This document shows positions 9,865-17,777 of a DNA stretch of 64,000 nt, piece after piece. A program made the translations under genes and the position numbers. Location: the NCBI RefSeq assembly GCF_030908465.1, contig NZ_CP133078.1, positions 1,054,001-1,118,000 of the forward strand, read 5' to 3'. Each line of letters opens with the position of its first letter. Positions within the stretch are counted from its first letter, which is position 1. The notes below the pieces were generated by a model. That model did no database searches. It saw only the letters and a list, made by a program, of their open reading frames with translations, and was not told the origin of the DNA. The DNA is from Anaerotignum sp. MB30-C6 (GTDB taxonomy: Bacteria > Bacillota > Clostridia > Lachnospirales > Anaerotignaceae).

Positions 9865-10122
9865 TCATTCTTTCAGAACGATTGCGCTGACTTTATGTTG
9901 ATGTTGCAAAAGTCTGGGGGTGTGGGCATCTAATGGAGCAAGAACGGTGGCAAGCATTAATATTTCTTTTGCAAAAACATTTACTTGGGTTTCTTTTACG
10001 TAGGTTATAGAATCTATTTCACTATTGTGATCGAAAGTATTTTTATCAACATCTCCTACTATGCTACCACTAAGTTCATGTGTTAATGTAAATGTACTCG
10101 TCCTAAATTGTTTACATAAACA
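9865..10122 (-). pseudogene. Orphan 3' coding remnant without a start
   Basis: The minus strand stays open for 85 codons and ends in TGA, reading as protein-like sequence (THELSGSIVGDVDKNTFDHN near the front, then KEILMLATVLAPLDAHTPRL before the end). There is no ATG, GTG or TTG with a ribosome site at its front and an in-frame stop lies directly upstream. It sits beyond the terminator of the cI-like repressor. I read it as the tail of a lost gene, perhaps from the same prophage; the family is unknown. It could be chance. Confidence 0.35.
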
Positions 10123-10152
10123 TTATAGACGATATGATACTCATGCTCAATT

Positions 10153-10233
10153 TAAAAAAAACCACCATCCCCTTTTTTGCTCTTGGTCCACTATATCCCA
10201 AAAGCTAAACTTGACTAGGGGATGGTTTTTCTT
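10153..10233 (-). terminator. Terminator of the cI-like repressor
   Basis: On the minus strand AAAAACCATCCCCT pairs with AGGGGATGGTGGTTT across a loop of about 45 bases, followed by a run of eight T. It lies 90 bases after the repressor stop. Confidence 0.75.
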
Positions 10234-10323
10234 ACCTGCTGATATAAACTGTATCTCATTGAAAGCACTTTTTATTCATAGGTTTTACTTCAAGGCACAT
10301 TGTTTAAAATGTTTATTATGTGC

Positions 10324-10803
10324 TTAGAAACGAGCATCCTCGCCAGCTTCGTCTAAGGTTTTTTTAATGTCCTCAGCATTGTGGTTAACGGCAGTTGTTT
10401 GTAAACCTTTGACTGATATGTTTCCCTCTACACCAATAGAATCCTTTGAAGAAATGCCCAGTATACGATCAACGGCTGGCTGCATTGCCGGTTGATTTCG
10501 GTATGCAATCAAAACCCTAATCTCATGTTCAGTGGGAATAATTGAATCTTTAGTCACCATAATATTATTTTTTTCTGATGTTTGTGATAAAGCTTTGCAA
10601 TTTTCCGTCCAACCCATTAAAAAAGCAGGTGAGGTTCCCAGTGCTTTTGCAATAGGCTCCAGAACAGTAATGGGTAAGTTTTCAATATCTCCATTTTCAT
10701 AGCGGTAAATTGTAGCACGATTTTTTTTCAATTTATCCGCCAGTTCATCCACAGTTAATCCCTTTTTAACTCTACACTCTTTAATTCTTTGTCCGACTTC
10801 CAT
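10324..10803 (-). CDS. cI-like phage repressor, XRE-type HTH
   Basis: A 159-residue DNA-binding protein. The N-terminal helix-turn-helix (about residues 5-60) reads RIKECRVKKGLTVDELADKL then NRATIYRYENGDI, a standard XRE fold; the family's LGTSPAFLMGW follows. The C-terminal part (80-159) is short and lacks the Ser/Lys protease pair of LexA-like repressors, so it probably is not self-cleaving. The ribosome site is AGGAGG. It is divergent from a small HTH gene, with palindromic sites between them and one inside its own promoter, as in temperate phage immunity regions. No integrase or structural genes are present nearby, so the element looks degraded. Confidence 0.9.
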   Translation of the reverse strand: MEVGQRIKECRVKKGLTVDELADKLKKNRATIYRYENGDIENLPITVLEPIAKALGTSPAFLMGWTENCKALSQTSEKNNIMVTKDSIIPTEHEIRVLIAYRNQPAMQPAVDRILGISSKDSIGVEGNISVKGLQTTAVNHNAEDIKKTLDEAGEDARF

Positions 10804-10831
10804 GTTATAGCCTCCTTTCTACTATAAGATT

Positions 10832-10859
10832 AGTATAGCATAAAATCGCATATATGCAA
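10832..10859 (-). promoter_or_regulatory. Repressor promoter containing an operator
   Basis: Minus-strand TTGCAT, 16-base spacer, TATACT. The -35 region (10846-10859) is itself the palindrome TTGCATATATGCGA, so the repressor probably controls its own gene. Confidence 0.7.
10846..10859. promoter_or_regulatory. Operator O1 of the cI-like repressor
   Basis: TCGCATATATGCAA, a near-perfect dyad sharing the TCGCA/TGCGA half-sites found at 10953-10971 and 11198-11211. Confidence 0.6.
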
Positions 10860-10918
10860 TAGATAGCAAAAAAAATGTTGCGCTCAATGCGATAACTTGC
10901 AAATTTTTACAAAAAAGG

Positions 10919-10947
10919 TTGACTTTTCGACAGTTGTTCGTTAGTAT
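10919..10947 (+). promoter_or_regulatory. Early rightward promoter of the phage relic
   Basis: TTGACT, 17-base spacer, TAGTAT. The perfect operator at 10953-10971 covers the expected start of transcription. Confidence 0.7.
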
Positions 10948-10952
10948 TAAAT

Positions 10953-10971
10953 TGTCGCATGATATGCGACA
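10953..10971. promoter_or_regulatory. Operator O2 over the rightward transcription start
   Basis: TGTCGCAT-GAT-ATGCGACA, a perfect 8-bp inverted repeat with a 3-base centre. A related half-site ATGCGATAA lies at 10888-10896. Confidence 0.7.
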
Positions 10972-10987
10972 GAAAGGGAGCGAGACA

Positions 10988-11194
10988 ATGGTAGATGGTA
11001 ATGCGTTACGAAAAAAGATTTCTGAACATGATTTTACGGAAGAAAAATTAGCAGAAATGTTGGGGATGAGTCAAAAAATTTTCAACGCAAAGCTAAGAAG
11101 TTGTGGAAGTTGTTTTTCTATAAAAGAAGCAAAAAAGATTGTAATAGTTTTGGAACTCGAGGGGAAAGAAGCCGCTAGAATTTTTTTTGCTTGA
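10988..11194 (+). CDS. Small phage HTH protein (Cro-like)
   Basis: A 68-residue protein with an HTH-like centre (EEKLAEMLGMSQKIFNAKLR) followed by SIKEAKKIVIVLELEG. Its size, its place opposite the cI-like repressor and its operator-covered promoter fit a Cro or Cro/DUF739-like early regulator. The start is the ATG at 10988, ten bases after GGGAG. It shares the overall layout of small regulators in Firmicutes prophages. That it opposes the repressor is inference. Confidence 0.8.
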   Translation: MVDGNALRKKISEHDFTEEKLAEMLGMSQKIFNAKLRSCGSCFSIKEAKKIVIVLELEGKEAARIFFA

Positions 11195-11197
11195 ATG

Positions 11198-11211
11198 TCG
11201 CATAAGTGCGA
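11198..11211. promoter_or_regulatory. Operator O3 after the Cro-like gene
   Basis: TCGCATAAGTGCGA, 5-bp arms identical to O2, placed only four bases beyond the stop codon. It may control transcription of the two small downstream genes. Confidence 0.55.
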
Positions 11212-11386
11212 ATAATGTCTCTCTGGATAATATTTGTCGTAAAGTAAGGGGGAGAGAGGGGGCAAAGTCTAAAAATTTTAACAGTTGGGAGTTAAGGGGG
11301 CAAATATCTGCCAGCAGTAATTGGCCTAAAGTTACTCAAATGATTCAGATTGATTTTGATATAGTGAGTAGGGAGGGTGGCTGTAG

Positions 11387-11554
11387 ATGTCATATCAATG
11401 TAGATTGAGGGACAAGGATTGTGATGGGTGTGGCGATTGCCAACAGGAAGTTGAGCCTTGTCCCAATTGCAATGGGTTGGATTATGAGACTAAATATTTC
11501 CGTGGAAATGAATGGATTGGTTGCGATCAGTGTATAGAAAGAAGCTGCATATAA
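11387..11554 (+). CDS. Small Cys-rich zinc-ribbon-like protein
   Basis: A 55-residue protein starting with ATG after a very strong GGGAGGGTGG site. It has nine Cys, arranged as CDGCGDC, then CPNC, then CDQC with a further Cys near the end, as expected for one or two zinc ribbons; the CPNCNGLDYETKYFRGNEW block resembles small hypothetical proteins of clostridial prophages. It lies between the Cro-like gene and another Cys-rich small protein. A role in transcription or protein interaction is inference. Confidence 0.75.
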   Translation: MSYQCRLRDKDCDGCGDCQQEVEPCPNCNGLDYETKYFRGNEWIGCDQCIERSCI

Positions 11555-11744
11555 AATTAAAGGGGATGTCTTTTTTTATAATTCATTCTTCGGTGGTTGT
11601 TGAAATTTTAAGCACGGAGTATGAGAAAAAAATAAAAAAATTTTAAAGAGAATTTTCATACAAAATGACAGTCGTTGTTTTTGAGTGTTTTCCTTGGAAT
11701 ATGATGAAGGGGCGGGGCGTATTTTACAATAGGGAGGGGTTAGA

Positions 11745-11924
11745 ATGTGTTATAAAATTACTTGTTGTTACCACTGCCAAGAGCGCTATCCACTTTGCCA
11801 TGCCAGCTGTTTTCGTTATAAACAGGAGAGGGAAAAATTGGACAAACTACGAGAAGCACGCACGGTTATTTATGATGAGGTTGAGTTATATAAGCGTCAG
11901 AGGTTAAACAAAGTTAAGAGGTGA
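11745..11924 (+). CDS. Small Cys-rich phage protein
   Basis: A 59-residue protein beginning MCYKITCCYHCQERYPLCH and ending in a charged helix (KLDKLREARTVIYDEVELYKRQR). The CxxC ... CHxxC pattern suggests one zinc site followed by a coiled tail; such proteins are common just before late-regulator genes in Clostridia prophages. AGGGAGGGG lies five bases ahead of the start. The stop overlaps the GTG start of the next gene (GTGA), which supports both being real. A longer frame over the same DNA is a shadow. Confidence 0.8.
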   Translation: MCYKITCCYHCQERYPLCHASCFRYKQEREKLDKLREARTVIYDEVELYKRQRLNKVKR

Positions 11925-12292
11925 CGCCATTGGCAAAGGAGAGAGATTTACAACTTTTGGGCTATGACATCTCTGAAAATCGTTATCGGGAATTAAAGTA
12001 TTTTTGTAGGCAGTATAAGGAAAAGCAGAAAAAGCTGGCCTCTATAACAGAGTTGTCATCGCCTCAATTTGGCACAGTGAGAGGAGGTGTTTTTTCCGAT
12101 AAAACAGCCAATGTTGCAATTAAAAAAGCACGTCTGGCAGAGGAGATGAAAATGATTGAACAGTCTGCTTTAGAGGCGGACGGAGAATTATACGAATATA
12201 TTTTAGAAAATGTTATTGAAGGAACACCTTTTGAATATTTAGATGTTCCAACGAGCAGATCAGGATTTTATGCGATAAATTTTATGCGATAA
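11921..12292 (+). pseudogene. ArpU/RinA-like phage regulator, C-terminus frameshifted by a 14-bp duplication
   Basis: A 123-residue protein starting at GTG 11921. It resembles the ArpU/RinA-type late-gene regulators of Gram-positive phages (RYRELKYFCRQYKEKQKKL at the front, then IEQSALEADGELYEYILENV). Members end in a short HTH-like segment with a basic FY..RRRFFYLL tail. Here the tail is replaced by AINFMR-stop. The cause is visible: the 14-base unit TTTTATGCGATAA(A/G) occurs twice in tandem at 12266-12293. Reading with one copy gives the tail AIRRRFFYILDQKR and a stop at 12328-12330, which restores the family pattern. The protein was therefore probably full length before the duplication. 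Confidence 0.75.
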
Positions 12293-12293
12293 G
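12266..12293 (+). repeat. 14-bp tandem duplication breaking the ArpU-like gene
   Basis: TTTTATGCGATAAA followed by TTTTATGCGATAAG. Fourteen is not a multiple of three, so it shifts the frame. Each copy also holds ATGCGATAA, resembling half of the repressor operator. Confidence 0.9.
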
Positions 12294-12384
12294 AAGAAGG
12301 TTCTTTTATATACTGGATCAAAAAAGGTAAGATATAATTAAAATAGAAAGTTAAAATTAATGTATTTCTTTGGAACAGAAAAGG

Positions 12385-12430
12385 CCCATTGCACGCAAGG
12401 GTTGGGTCCTGTATGCAATGGGTAAAAAAA
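12385..12430 (+). terminator. Terminator-like hairpin after the phage relic
   Basis: CCCATTGCA pairs exactly with TGCAATGGG across 20 bases and is followed by TAAAAAAAT rather than a T-run. It lies about 55 bases after the ancestral stop of the ArpU-like gene. Confidence 0.4.
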
Positions 12431-12887
12431 TGATTTCAGTGCTAGACGAACAATCAAAATAATAAATTAGTATTAACTCAAAGGGGCATACTTAGAATTA
12501 ATCGGGTTAGTCTTCTTCTATCATTCCCCATAGAAATAGGCTTACCTCAAATTATGGTTTGCCAAATTTTTTATTGTACAAAAAAATATTCCCCATATGT
12601 ATTTCAAATATCTCCTTACCTCCTGATGGAGTAGGTGGTTTTATGAAAAGTCAACAGGTGAGAAAGTTACATCGTACGAATAAAACTTGTCTAAAGTAAA
12701 AAACTTAGAAAAGCAAGGTATAAATTTAAACTTAGAAAAAAATCCCATAATAGGTATCATCTAAGGATGATGCTCTTTTTTATTTTAGCAGATAACGGCA
12801 GGAATTTTCTTAACAGGGGAGCTTACAATGAGAAATAAATTAAGGAAGAAACGCTTAAGGCTCAATCTGAACTTTTTTTAATCTGCG
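12431..12887. other. Intergenic region with one terminator-like hairpin
   Basis: AT-rich. A hairpin at about 12753-12782 (GGTATCATC / GATGATGCT, then CTTTTTT) looks like an intrinsic terminator, but no clear gene ends there. An 18-codon frame at 12643 after GGAGTAGGTGG is too short to call. Confidence 0.45.
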
Positions 12888-12888
12888 T

Positions 12889-12917
12889 TTTACATAAATA
12901 AGTAAATTTGTTATAAT
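12889..12917 (+). promoter_or_regulatory. Sigma-A promoter of the antiporter gene
   Basis: TTTACA, 17-base spacer, TATAAT, about 100 bases before the start. Confidence 0.65.
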
Positions 12918-13017
12918 AAGAACCATAGTGTGTATGAAAAAGCTGTGTTTACTAAATTAATACTTTATTTAGGGTGTATTTCTTAAGTGATATGATAGAT
13001 TTCGAAGGGAGGCAATA

Positions 13018-14616
13018 ATGGGCTTAAATCTACTTTTAGTGGCGATTGTAATTATTGTGTGTGTAGTTAGTTATAAAGTTTCCAACAAGCTTGGTATGCC
13101 TATGCTTTTGGCATTTATTCTTCTGGGTATGTTTTTTGGTTCTGATGGAATCGTAAAAATTCGCTTTGATGATTATGTCTTTGCGGAACAACTTTGTACT
13201 GTAGCTTTAATTTTTATCATGTTTTACGGGGGCTTTGGTACAAAGTGGGAGGAAGCAAAGCCAGTTGCAATCAAAGCCATTCTTCTTTCATCTTTAGGAA
13301 CTGTCATGACAGCAGTTCTTGTAGGGATTTTTTGTTATCTTATCTTGGGAATGTCAATTCTAGAAAGCTTTTTATTAGGGGCTGTTGTAAGCTCCACGGA
13401 TGCTGCTTCTGTGTTTTCAATTCTACGTTCCAAGCGATTAAACTTGCGTTATAATACAGCATCTTTGCTTGAAATCGAAAGTGGTAGTAATGACCCTTTT
13501 TCATATATGCTAACGATTATCGTCCTCTCGTTGATGAATGGGAGTAGTTCTTTTGGTGAGTTCGTATACTTAATCTTTTGTCAGCTTGTATATGGCGGTG
13601 TATTTGGTTTTGGTCTTGCGATCTTTACAGTGCAGTTGTTAAAAAAATTTAAGCTGAATTCCTCGGGTTTTTATTCAATTTTTATTTTAGCAATTGCCCT
13701 TATTTCTTATGCTGTGCCAACACTTTTACATGGTAATGGATATTTGAGTGCCTATATTACAGGCATCATTCTGGGAAATAGTAAAATTAGCGACAAGGCA
13801 GAACTGGTGCATTTTTTCGATGGTTTAACGGGACTGATGCAGATATTGCTTTTTTTCCTTTTGGGATTACTTTCATTTCCATCCCAATTACCATCGGTAG
13901 CTCTAACGGCTTTAGCAATTTCCTTATTTTTAGCTTTCGTGGCAAGGCCTGTGGTTGTTTTTTCTATTCTTACTCCGTTTAGAAGCACGATGGGACAAAA
14001 ACTAATGGTTTCATGGGCTGGGCTGAGAGGTGCTGCCTCAATTGTATTTGCAATCATTGCGATTATTAACCCGATAACCATGAATAGCGATATTTTTCAT
14101 ATTGTATTCTTTATTGTACTTTTCTCTATTTTAGTCCAAGGAACATTGATTCCCTTCGTTGCCAAAAAGTTGAAAATGATAGATGATGATATAGACGTTA
14201 TGAGCACGTTTAACGATTATATGGATGAGTTGCCGGTACAGTTTCTTCAACTATCCATCCCTCCTGAATATCCATGGGTAAATGAAAAAATTCGGGATAT
14301 TTTATTACCACCTGATTCCTTTTTGCTTTTGATTGTCAGGGGAGATGAAAATATCATACCCAATGGGGAAACAGAGATTCAAGCAAATGATATTTTGATT
14401 CTGAGTGGGAAGTCACCGAAAAAGATTGAAGGGATTTCTTTACATGAAATGAAGATAAAAAAGGAAACCCGTTGGCATGATAAAAAAATTGCCGATGTGC
14501 TTATGGGTGATGAACGAATTGTTCTAATCAGACGAGGGGAAGGTGTAGTGATACCAAAAGGAAATACGGTATTGCAAGAAAATGATACCCTTGTTTTTAC
14601 TGAAATAAAACAATAG
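13018..14616 (+). CDS. K+/H+ antiporter, CPA1 / NhaP2 type with RCK_C domain
   Basis: A cation/proton antiporter of the inner membrane, 532 residues. About twelve hydrophobic helices fill residues 1-385, with the family's GxxxSSTDAASVFSILR (about 120-140) and ESGSNDP (about 157) ion-binding blocks intact. The C-terminal 140 residues form a cytoplasmic RCK_C/TrkA_C-like regulatory part; two repeats (SFLLLIVRGDENIIPNGETEIQ... and RIVLIRRGEGVVIPKGNT...) are visible. This layout is known from bacterial K+/H+ antiporters that export K+ under stress. The start follows GGGAGGCAATA. It stands alone with its own promoter and terminator. Confidence 0.92.
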   Translation: MGLNLLLVAIVIIVCVVSYKVSNKLGMPMLLAFILLGMFFGSDGIVKIRFDDYVFAEQLCTVALIFIMFYGGFGTKWEEAKPVAIKAILLSSLGTVMTAVLVGIFCYLILGMSILESFLLGAVVSSTDAASVFSILRSKRLNLRYNTASLLEIESGSNDPFSYMLTIIVLSLMNGSSSFGEFVYLIFCQLVYGGVFGFGLAIFTVQLLKKFKLNSSGFYSIFILAIALISYAVPTLLHGNGYLSAYITGIILGNSKISDKAELVHFFDGLTGLMQILLFFLLGLLSFPSQLPSVALTALAISLFLAFVARPVVVFSILTPFRSTMGQKLMVSWAGLRGAASIVFAIIAIINPITMNSDIFHIVFFIVLFSILVQGTLIPFVAKKLKMIDDDIDVMSTFNDYMDELPVQFLQLSIPPEYPWVNEKIRDILLPPDSFLLLIVRGDENIIPNGETEIQANDILILSGKSPKKIEGISLHEMKIKKETRWHDKKIADVLMGDERIVLIRRGEGVVIPKGNTVLQENDTLVFTEIKQ

Positions 14617-14647
14617 ACGAGAAGAAACTAAATTAGTTTGTACTGCG

Positions 14648-14695
14648 AATCAGCTAGGGCATCATGACATTTAAGTCGTGACGTCCTAGCTGATT
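14648..14695. terminator. Bidirectional hairpin between convergent genes
   Basis: AATCAGCTAGG and CCTAGCTGATT flank an inner stem with TCATGAC/GTCGTGA. It serves the antiporter on plus and the membrane protein gene on minus. Confidence 0.7.
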
Positions 14696-14708
14696 TATGT
14701 AGATTCTG

Positions 14709-15260
14709 TTATAAATTTGTGTCGCTTGTATAGGTTTCTCGTAAGGCATAAAATTGATTTTTGGATTTATAAAAGGTGACCAAAAAGATGATTGCCATAA
14801 CGATGCCTACCAAGAGTAAAATTGTGGATATCACTGTCACAAACATTAGTAAGGTGGCTAAAGCACTAAGAATAGCCCATGCTTTCCACGTTGAAAACAG
14901 CTTTTCTCCAAAGAGGTCTATGTTTTTAGAAATTTCTATATCCAAAACACCACGGACTATATGGTAGATAGTATATAAGGTTATCGCCGTTGTGATGGTA
15001 CCTAAAATGATGGTCAACAATTGGGAAGAGGCAGTGATAGAAAATAAGTTCATTAAATAAATCACTGCCATAATCACCACCATTGATTTGGAAAGTTCCA
15101 GAATTTGTTTAAAGTGAGGACTTTCTTCTGTCAATTCCAAAAGACCTTTATATATGAAAATATACCCCACAAAGTCAGGGACTAAGCCGATTAAAGCAGT
15201 ATTAACCGTAAGGTTAAAGTCAAAAAAAATGAGTAACATTCCAGTAAATAATTGTTGCAT
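14709..15260 (-). CDS. Hypothetical multi-pass membrane protein, paralogue A
   Basis: A 183-residue protein with about five membrane helices (near residues 5-25, 30-42, 57-77, 83-105 and 137-165) separated by short loops. A conserved block DFVGYIFIYKGLLEL and the loop SKNIDLFGEKLF are shared with the next gene upstream. I do not know the family. The ATG at 15260 follows AGGAGG by six bases, so a longer frame is not used. A minus promoter lies 30 bases ahead. Presence as a tandem pair suggests a local duplication. Confidence 0.78.
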   Translation of the reverse strand: MQQLFTGMLLIFFDFNLTVNTALIGLVPDFVGYIFIYKGLLELTEESPHFKQILELSKSMVVIMAVIYLMNLFSITASSQLLTIILGTITTAITLYTIYHIVRGVLDIEISKNIDLFGEKLFSTWKAWAILSALATLLMFVTVISTILLLVGIVMAIIFLVTFYKSKNQFYALRETYTSDTNL

Positions 15261-15291
15261 CTTATCCCTCCTAAAAATAAAGTGTACAGTT

Positions 15292-15320
15292 AGTATAGCA
15301 AAATTAGAAAATATAGGCAA
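15292..15320 (-). promoter_or_regulatory. Promoter of membrane protein paralogue A
   Basis: Minus-strand TTGCCT, 17-base spacer, TATACT, 30 bases before the start. Confidence 0.65.
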
Positions 15321-15383
15321 CGCTTTTCATTAACACAGGAGTATAAGGGTAGGGAAAGCATAGAATTTAATCAAATTAATGAG

Positions 15384-15413
15384 GGCGCCATGGCAGAATA
15401 GCCGTGACACCCT
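15384..15413 (-). terminator. Weak terminator of paralogue B
   Basis: On the minus strand AGGGTGTCACGGC pairs with GCCATGGCGCCCT using G-U pairs, followed by a moderately T-rich stretch. Confidence 0.4.
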
Positions 15414-15974
15414 TACTTATGTGTATTCCATTCATTTGTTTCATGGGTAGGGTCTTGGGGTGAGGCATAATACAGGATTTTAGAGCGATGTAAGGCGGAT
15501 ACAAAGGCAAGGTTGGCGATTGCGGTTGCCATAAGACAAAACAAGGATATTTCGGGCGAGGTTAAAAATATGACAGGTAAAGAGGTAAAAACAGCCCATA
15601 CTTTCCACCTTAAAAACAGTTTTTCTCCAAAGAGATCTATGTTTTTTGAATCCTCCATATCCAAAATTCCACAAATCACATGGTAAGTAATATAGAGTGT
15701 TCCCCCCCCAGGTAATCATCACAAGAATGGTATCGGAGGAGTTGATTGACAATGCATTCATTGCGTAAACCGCTGCCATAACTACTGTCATTACCTGTGC
15801 AACGGGTAGCATCTGTTGAAAATGGGAGCTTTCCTCCATTAATTCAAAAAGGCCTTTATATATGATAATATACCCCACAAAATAAGGAAGTAAGTTAAAT
15901 CCAAAAATCATTTTAAAAAAAGAGGAGTAAAAATTAGCATAAATAAAAAGCAATCCAGTAAATATTAGTTGCAT
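15413..15974 (-). pseudogene. Membrane protein paralogue B, frameshifted in a G8 tract
   Basis: A second copy of the neighbouring membrane protein. The first frame reads MQLIFTGLLFIYANFYSS... through IYKGLFELMEESSHFQQ, then changes frame at a run of eight G (coding strand) at 15702-15709. Removing one G joins it to the second frame, giving ITWGGTLYITYHVICGILDM then SKNIDLFGEKLFLRW, which aligns with paralogue A and makes a protein of about 186 residues. The start is the second ATG of a pair, six bases after AGGAGG. A run of G is a classic slippage site, so this may be an ON/OFF switch, a fixed mutation or a sequencing error. Confidence 0.8.
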
Positions 15975-16014
15975 CATAGGCCTCCTAAAATAACGAAATA
16001 AATTGCATAAAGGA

Positions 16015-16043
16015 ATTATAACAAAATATGGAACCTATGCCAA
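16015..16043 (-). promoter_or_regulatory. Promoter of membrane protein paralogue B
   Basis: Minus-strand TTGGCA, 17-base spacer, TATAAT. The intact promoter suggests the gene is still transcribed. Confidence 0.65.
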
Positions 16044-16062
16044 TAATTACTTGATTCTGTGG

Positions 16063-16118
16063 CATGGGAAAAAAGGTGTAACACCATTTTTATGGATGCC
16101 GCACCTTTTTCCCATACC
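16063..16118 (-). terminator. Terminator of the leucine operon
   Basis: On the minus strand TATGGGAAAAAGGTG pairs with CACCTTTTTTCCCATG across about 23 bases, 90 bases after the leuB stop. Confidence 0.65.
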
Positions 16119-16203
16119 GTTCAAAGTATATTATATTAGGAAGTATTAGTTTTTTATGAGGTTGCAACAAAAACAACCCAACGAGTAGATTTTCTTATAT
16201 TAA

Positions 16204-17277
16204 TCAAATATGGGCTAAAATCGCTTGACCCATTTCCTTCGTACCCAACAGGCTAGTACCCTCTGAGAAAATATCAGGGGTGCGGAGGCCTTCTTCCAAA
16301 ACAGTCTTTACAGCATTTTCAATGGCTTCTGCCTCTTTTTCTAAGTGGAAAGAGTATTTTAACATCATTGCCACGGACAAAATTGCGGCGATAGGGTTTG
16401 CCTTATTTTGCCCAGCAATATCAGGGGCAGAACCATGAATAGGCTCATACATACCAAAAGTGCCTTCTCCTAGGCTTGCAGAAGGGAGCAGACCGATGGA
16501 GCCTGTAATCATGCTTGCCTCGTCGGATAAAATATCACCAAATATATTGGAAGTAACCATAACATCGAACTGCTTTGGATTGCGTACCAACTGCATTGCA
16601 GCATTATCCACATACATAAAGGAAAGGTCAACCTCAGGATAGTCATTTTTCATTTCTTCAGCAACCTTTCGCCAAAGACGAGAGGTTTCCAAAACATTTG
16701 CTTTGTCGACACAGCAAACTTTTTTGTTCCTTTGCATGGCAACCTCAAAGGCATTTTTTAAAATTCGCTTAATTTCCATTTCACTGTAAGCCTCTATGTC
16801 GTACGCTTCAATGCCGTACTTTCCTTCACGATAGCCACGCTCGCCAAAGTAAATTCCACCTGTTAATTCCCGTACAATGAGAATATCCAAGCCACCTTCT
16901 ACGATATCTGCTTTCAACGGGCAGGCGTCCGCCAAGGCATCATAAATTTTTGCAGGGCGTAGGTTGGAAAATAGCTCCAATTCTGCTCGCAAGCCCAAAA
17001 GAGCCTTTTCGGGACGCTGTGCATTGGGCACATTATCCCATTTTGGGCCACCAACAGCACCCAAGATCACGCTGTCTGCTTCTTTGCAAATGGTCAGGGT
17101 TTCTGCAGGCAAGCATTCGCCGCAAGCATCAATGGCACAACCACCAGCAAGGGCATATTCCATCGTAAAGTTATGTTGAAACCTTTCTCCAACGGCTTTT
17201 AACACATTGACGGCTTCCTGCGTAACTTCGGGGCCGATACCATCCCCTTGAATGACCGCAATTCTATAATTTCCCAT
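16204..17277 (-). CDS. leuB: 3-isopropylmalate dehydrogenase
   Basis: Oxidises and decarboxylates 3-isopropylmalate to 2-ketoisocaproate with NAD+. The 357 residues match the family: [11 protein letters not shown] at the front, [17 protein letters not shown], the substrate-binding [26 protein letters not shown], the Asp-rich metal site in [18 protein letters not shown], and the NAD motif [17 protein letters not shown]. It is the last gene of leuA-leuC-leuD-leuB, five bases after leuD, and is followed by a terminator. Expression should follow the leucine T-box ahead of leuA. Confidence 0.97.
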   Translation of the reverse strand: MGNYRIAVIQGDGIGPEVTQEAVNVLKAVGERFQHNFTMEYALAGGCAIDACGECLPAETLTICKEADSVILGAVGGPKWDNVPNAQRPEKALLGLRAELELFSNLRPAKIYDALADACPLKADIVEGGLDILIVRELTGGIYFGERGYREGKYGIEAYDIEAYSEMEIKRILKNAFEVAMQRNKKVCCVDKANVLETSRLWRKVAEEMKNDYPEVDLSFMYVDNAAMQLVRNPKQFDVMVTSNIFGDILSDEASMITGSIGLLPSASLGEGTFGMYEPIHGSAPDIAGQNKANPIAAILSVAMMLKYSFHLEKEAEAIENAVKTVLEEGLRTPDIFSEGTSLLGTKEMGQAILAHI

Positions 17278-17282
17278 AATCC

Positions 17283-17777
17283 TTACCCCTTTATCTTTTC
17301 TTTTGTCTGCTCAACTAAACCGCCTGCTGCCATAATATCCTTAATAAAAGGAGGGAAGGGCTGGGCTTGATAAGTACGATTTTTTGTATGGTTGGTGATG
17401 ATGCCGCTATCAAAATCGATGCTTACTTCATTGCCGTTTTCGATGTCGTTGGCAGCCTCGTCGCATTCCAAAATAGGTAAGCCAATGTTTATGGCATTAC
17501 GATAAAAAATACGGGCAAAGGTGGTTGCAATGACGCAACTGATGCCTGCACATTTGATTGCCAAGGGGGCGTGCTCTCTGGAGGAGCCACATCCGAAGTT
17601 TTTCAGAGCCACAATAATATCACCTTTTTTTGCTTTGCTAGTAAAATCGGGGTCAATATCAATCATGCAATACTTCGCCAATTCATCGCCATTGGATACA
17701 TTTAAGTATCTTGCGGGGATAATCACGTCGGTATCCACGTTATCACCATATTTTAAAACTTTTCCCTTTGCATTCAT
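17283..17777 (-). CDS. leuD: 3-isopropylmalate dehydratase, small subunit
   Basis: Small subunit of isopropylmalate isomerase, 164 residues, which is the usual length of the short LeuD type. The swivelling-domain motifs [13 protein letters not shown] and [15 protein letters not shown] are intact, followed by [12 protein letters not shown]. Its ATG overlaps the leuC stop (TAATG), so the two subunits are translationally coupled. It acts with LeuC to convert 2- to 3-isopropylmalate. Confidence 0.97.
   Translation of the reverse strand: MNAKGKVLKYGDNVDTDVIIPARYLNVSNGDELAKYCMIDIDPDFTSKAKKGDIIVALKNFGCGSSREHAPLAIKCAGISCVIATTFARIFYRNAINIGLPILECDEAANDIENGNEVSIDFDSGIITNHTKNRTYQAQPFPPFIKDIMAAGGLVEQTKEKIKG

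Noticed and set aside
10061..10327. Open frame on plus across the repressor terminator
   Set aside because: It overlaps the minus-strand terminator and the end of the repressor gene, and has no ribosome site.
11187..11408. Seventy-three-codon frame after the Cro-like gene
   Set aside because: Its start overlaps the operator at 11198 and it runs over the start of the well-supported Cys-rich gene at 11387.
11665..11907. Eighty-codon frame over the second Cys-rich gene
   Set aside because: The other frame, starting at 11745, has a strong ribosome site, Cys pattern and a stop overlapping the next gene; this one is a shadow.
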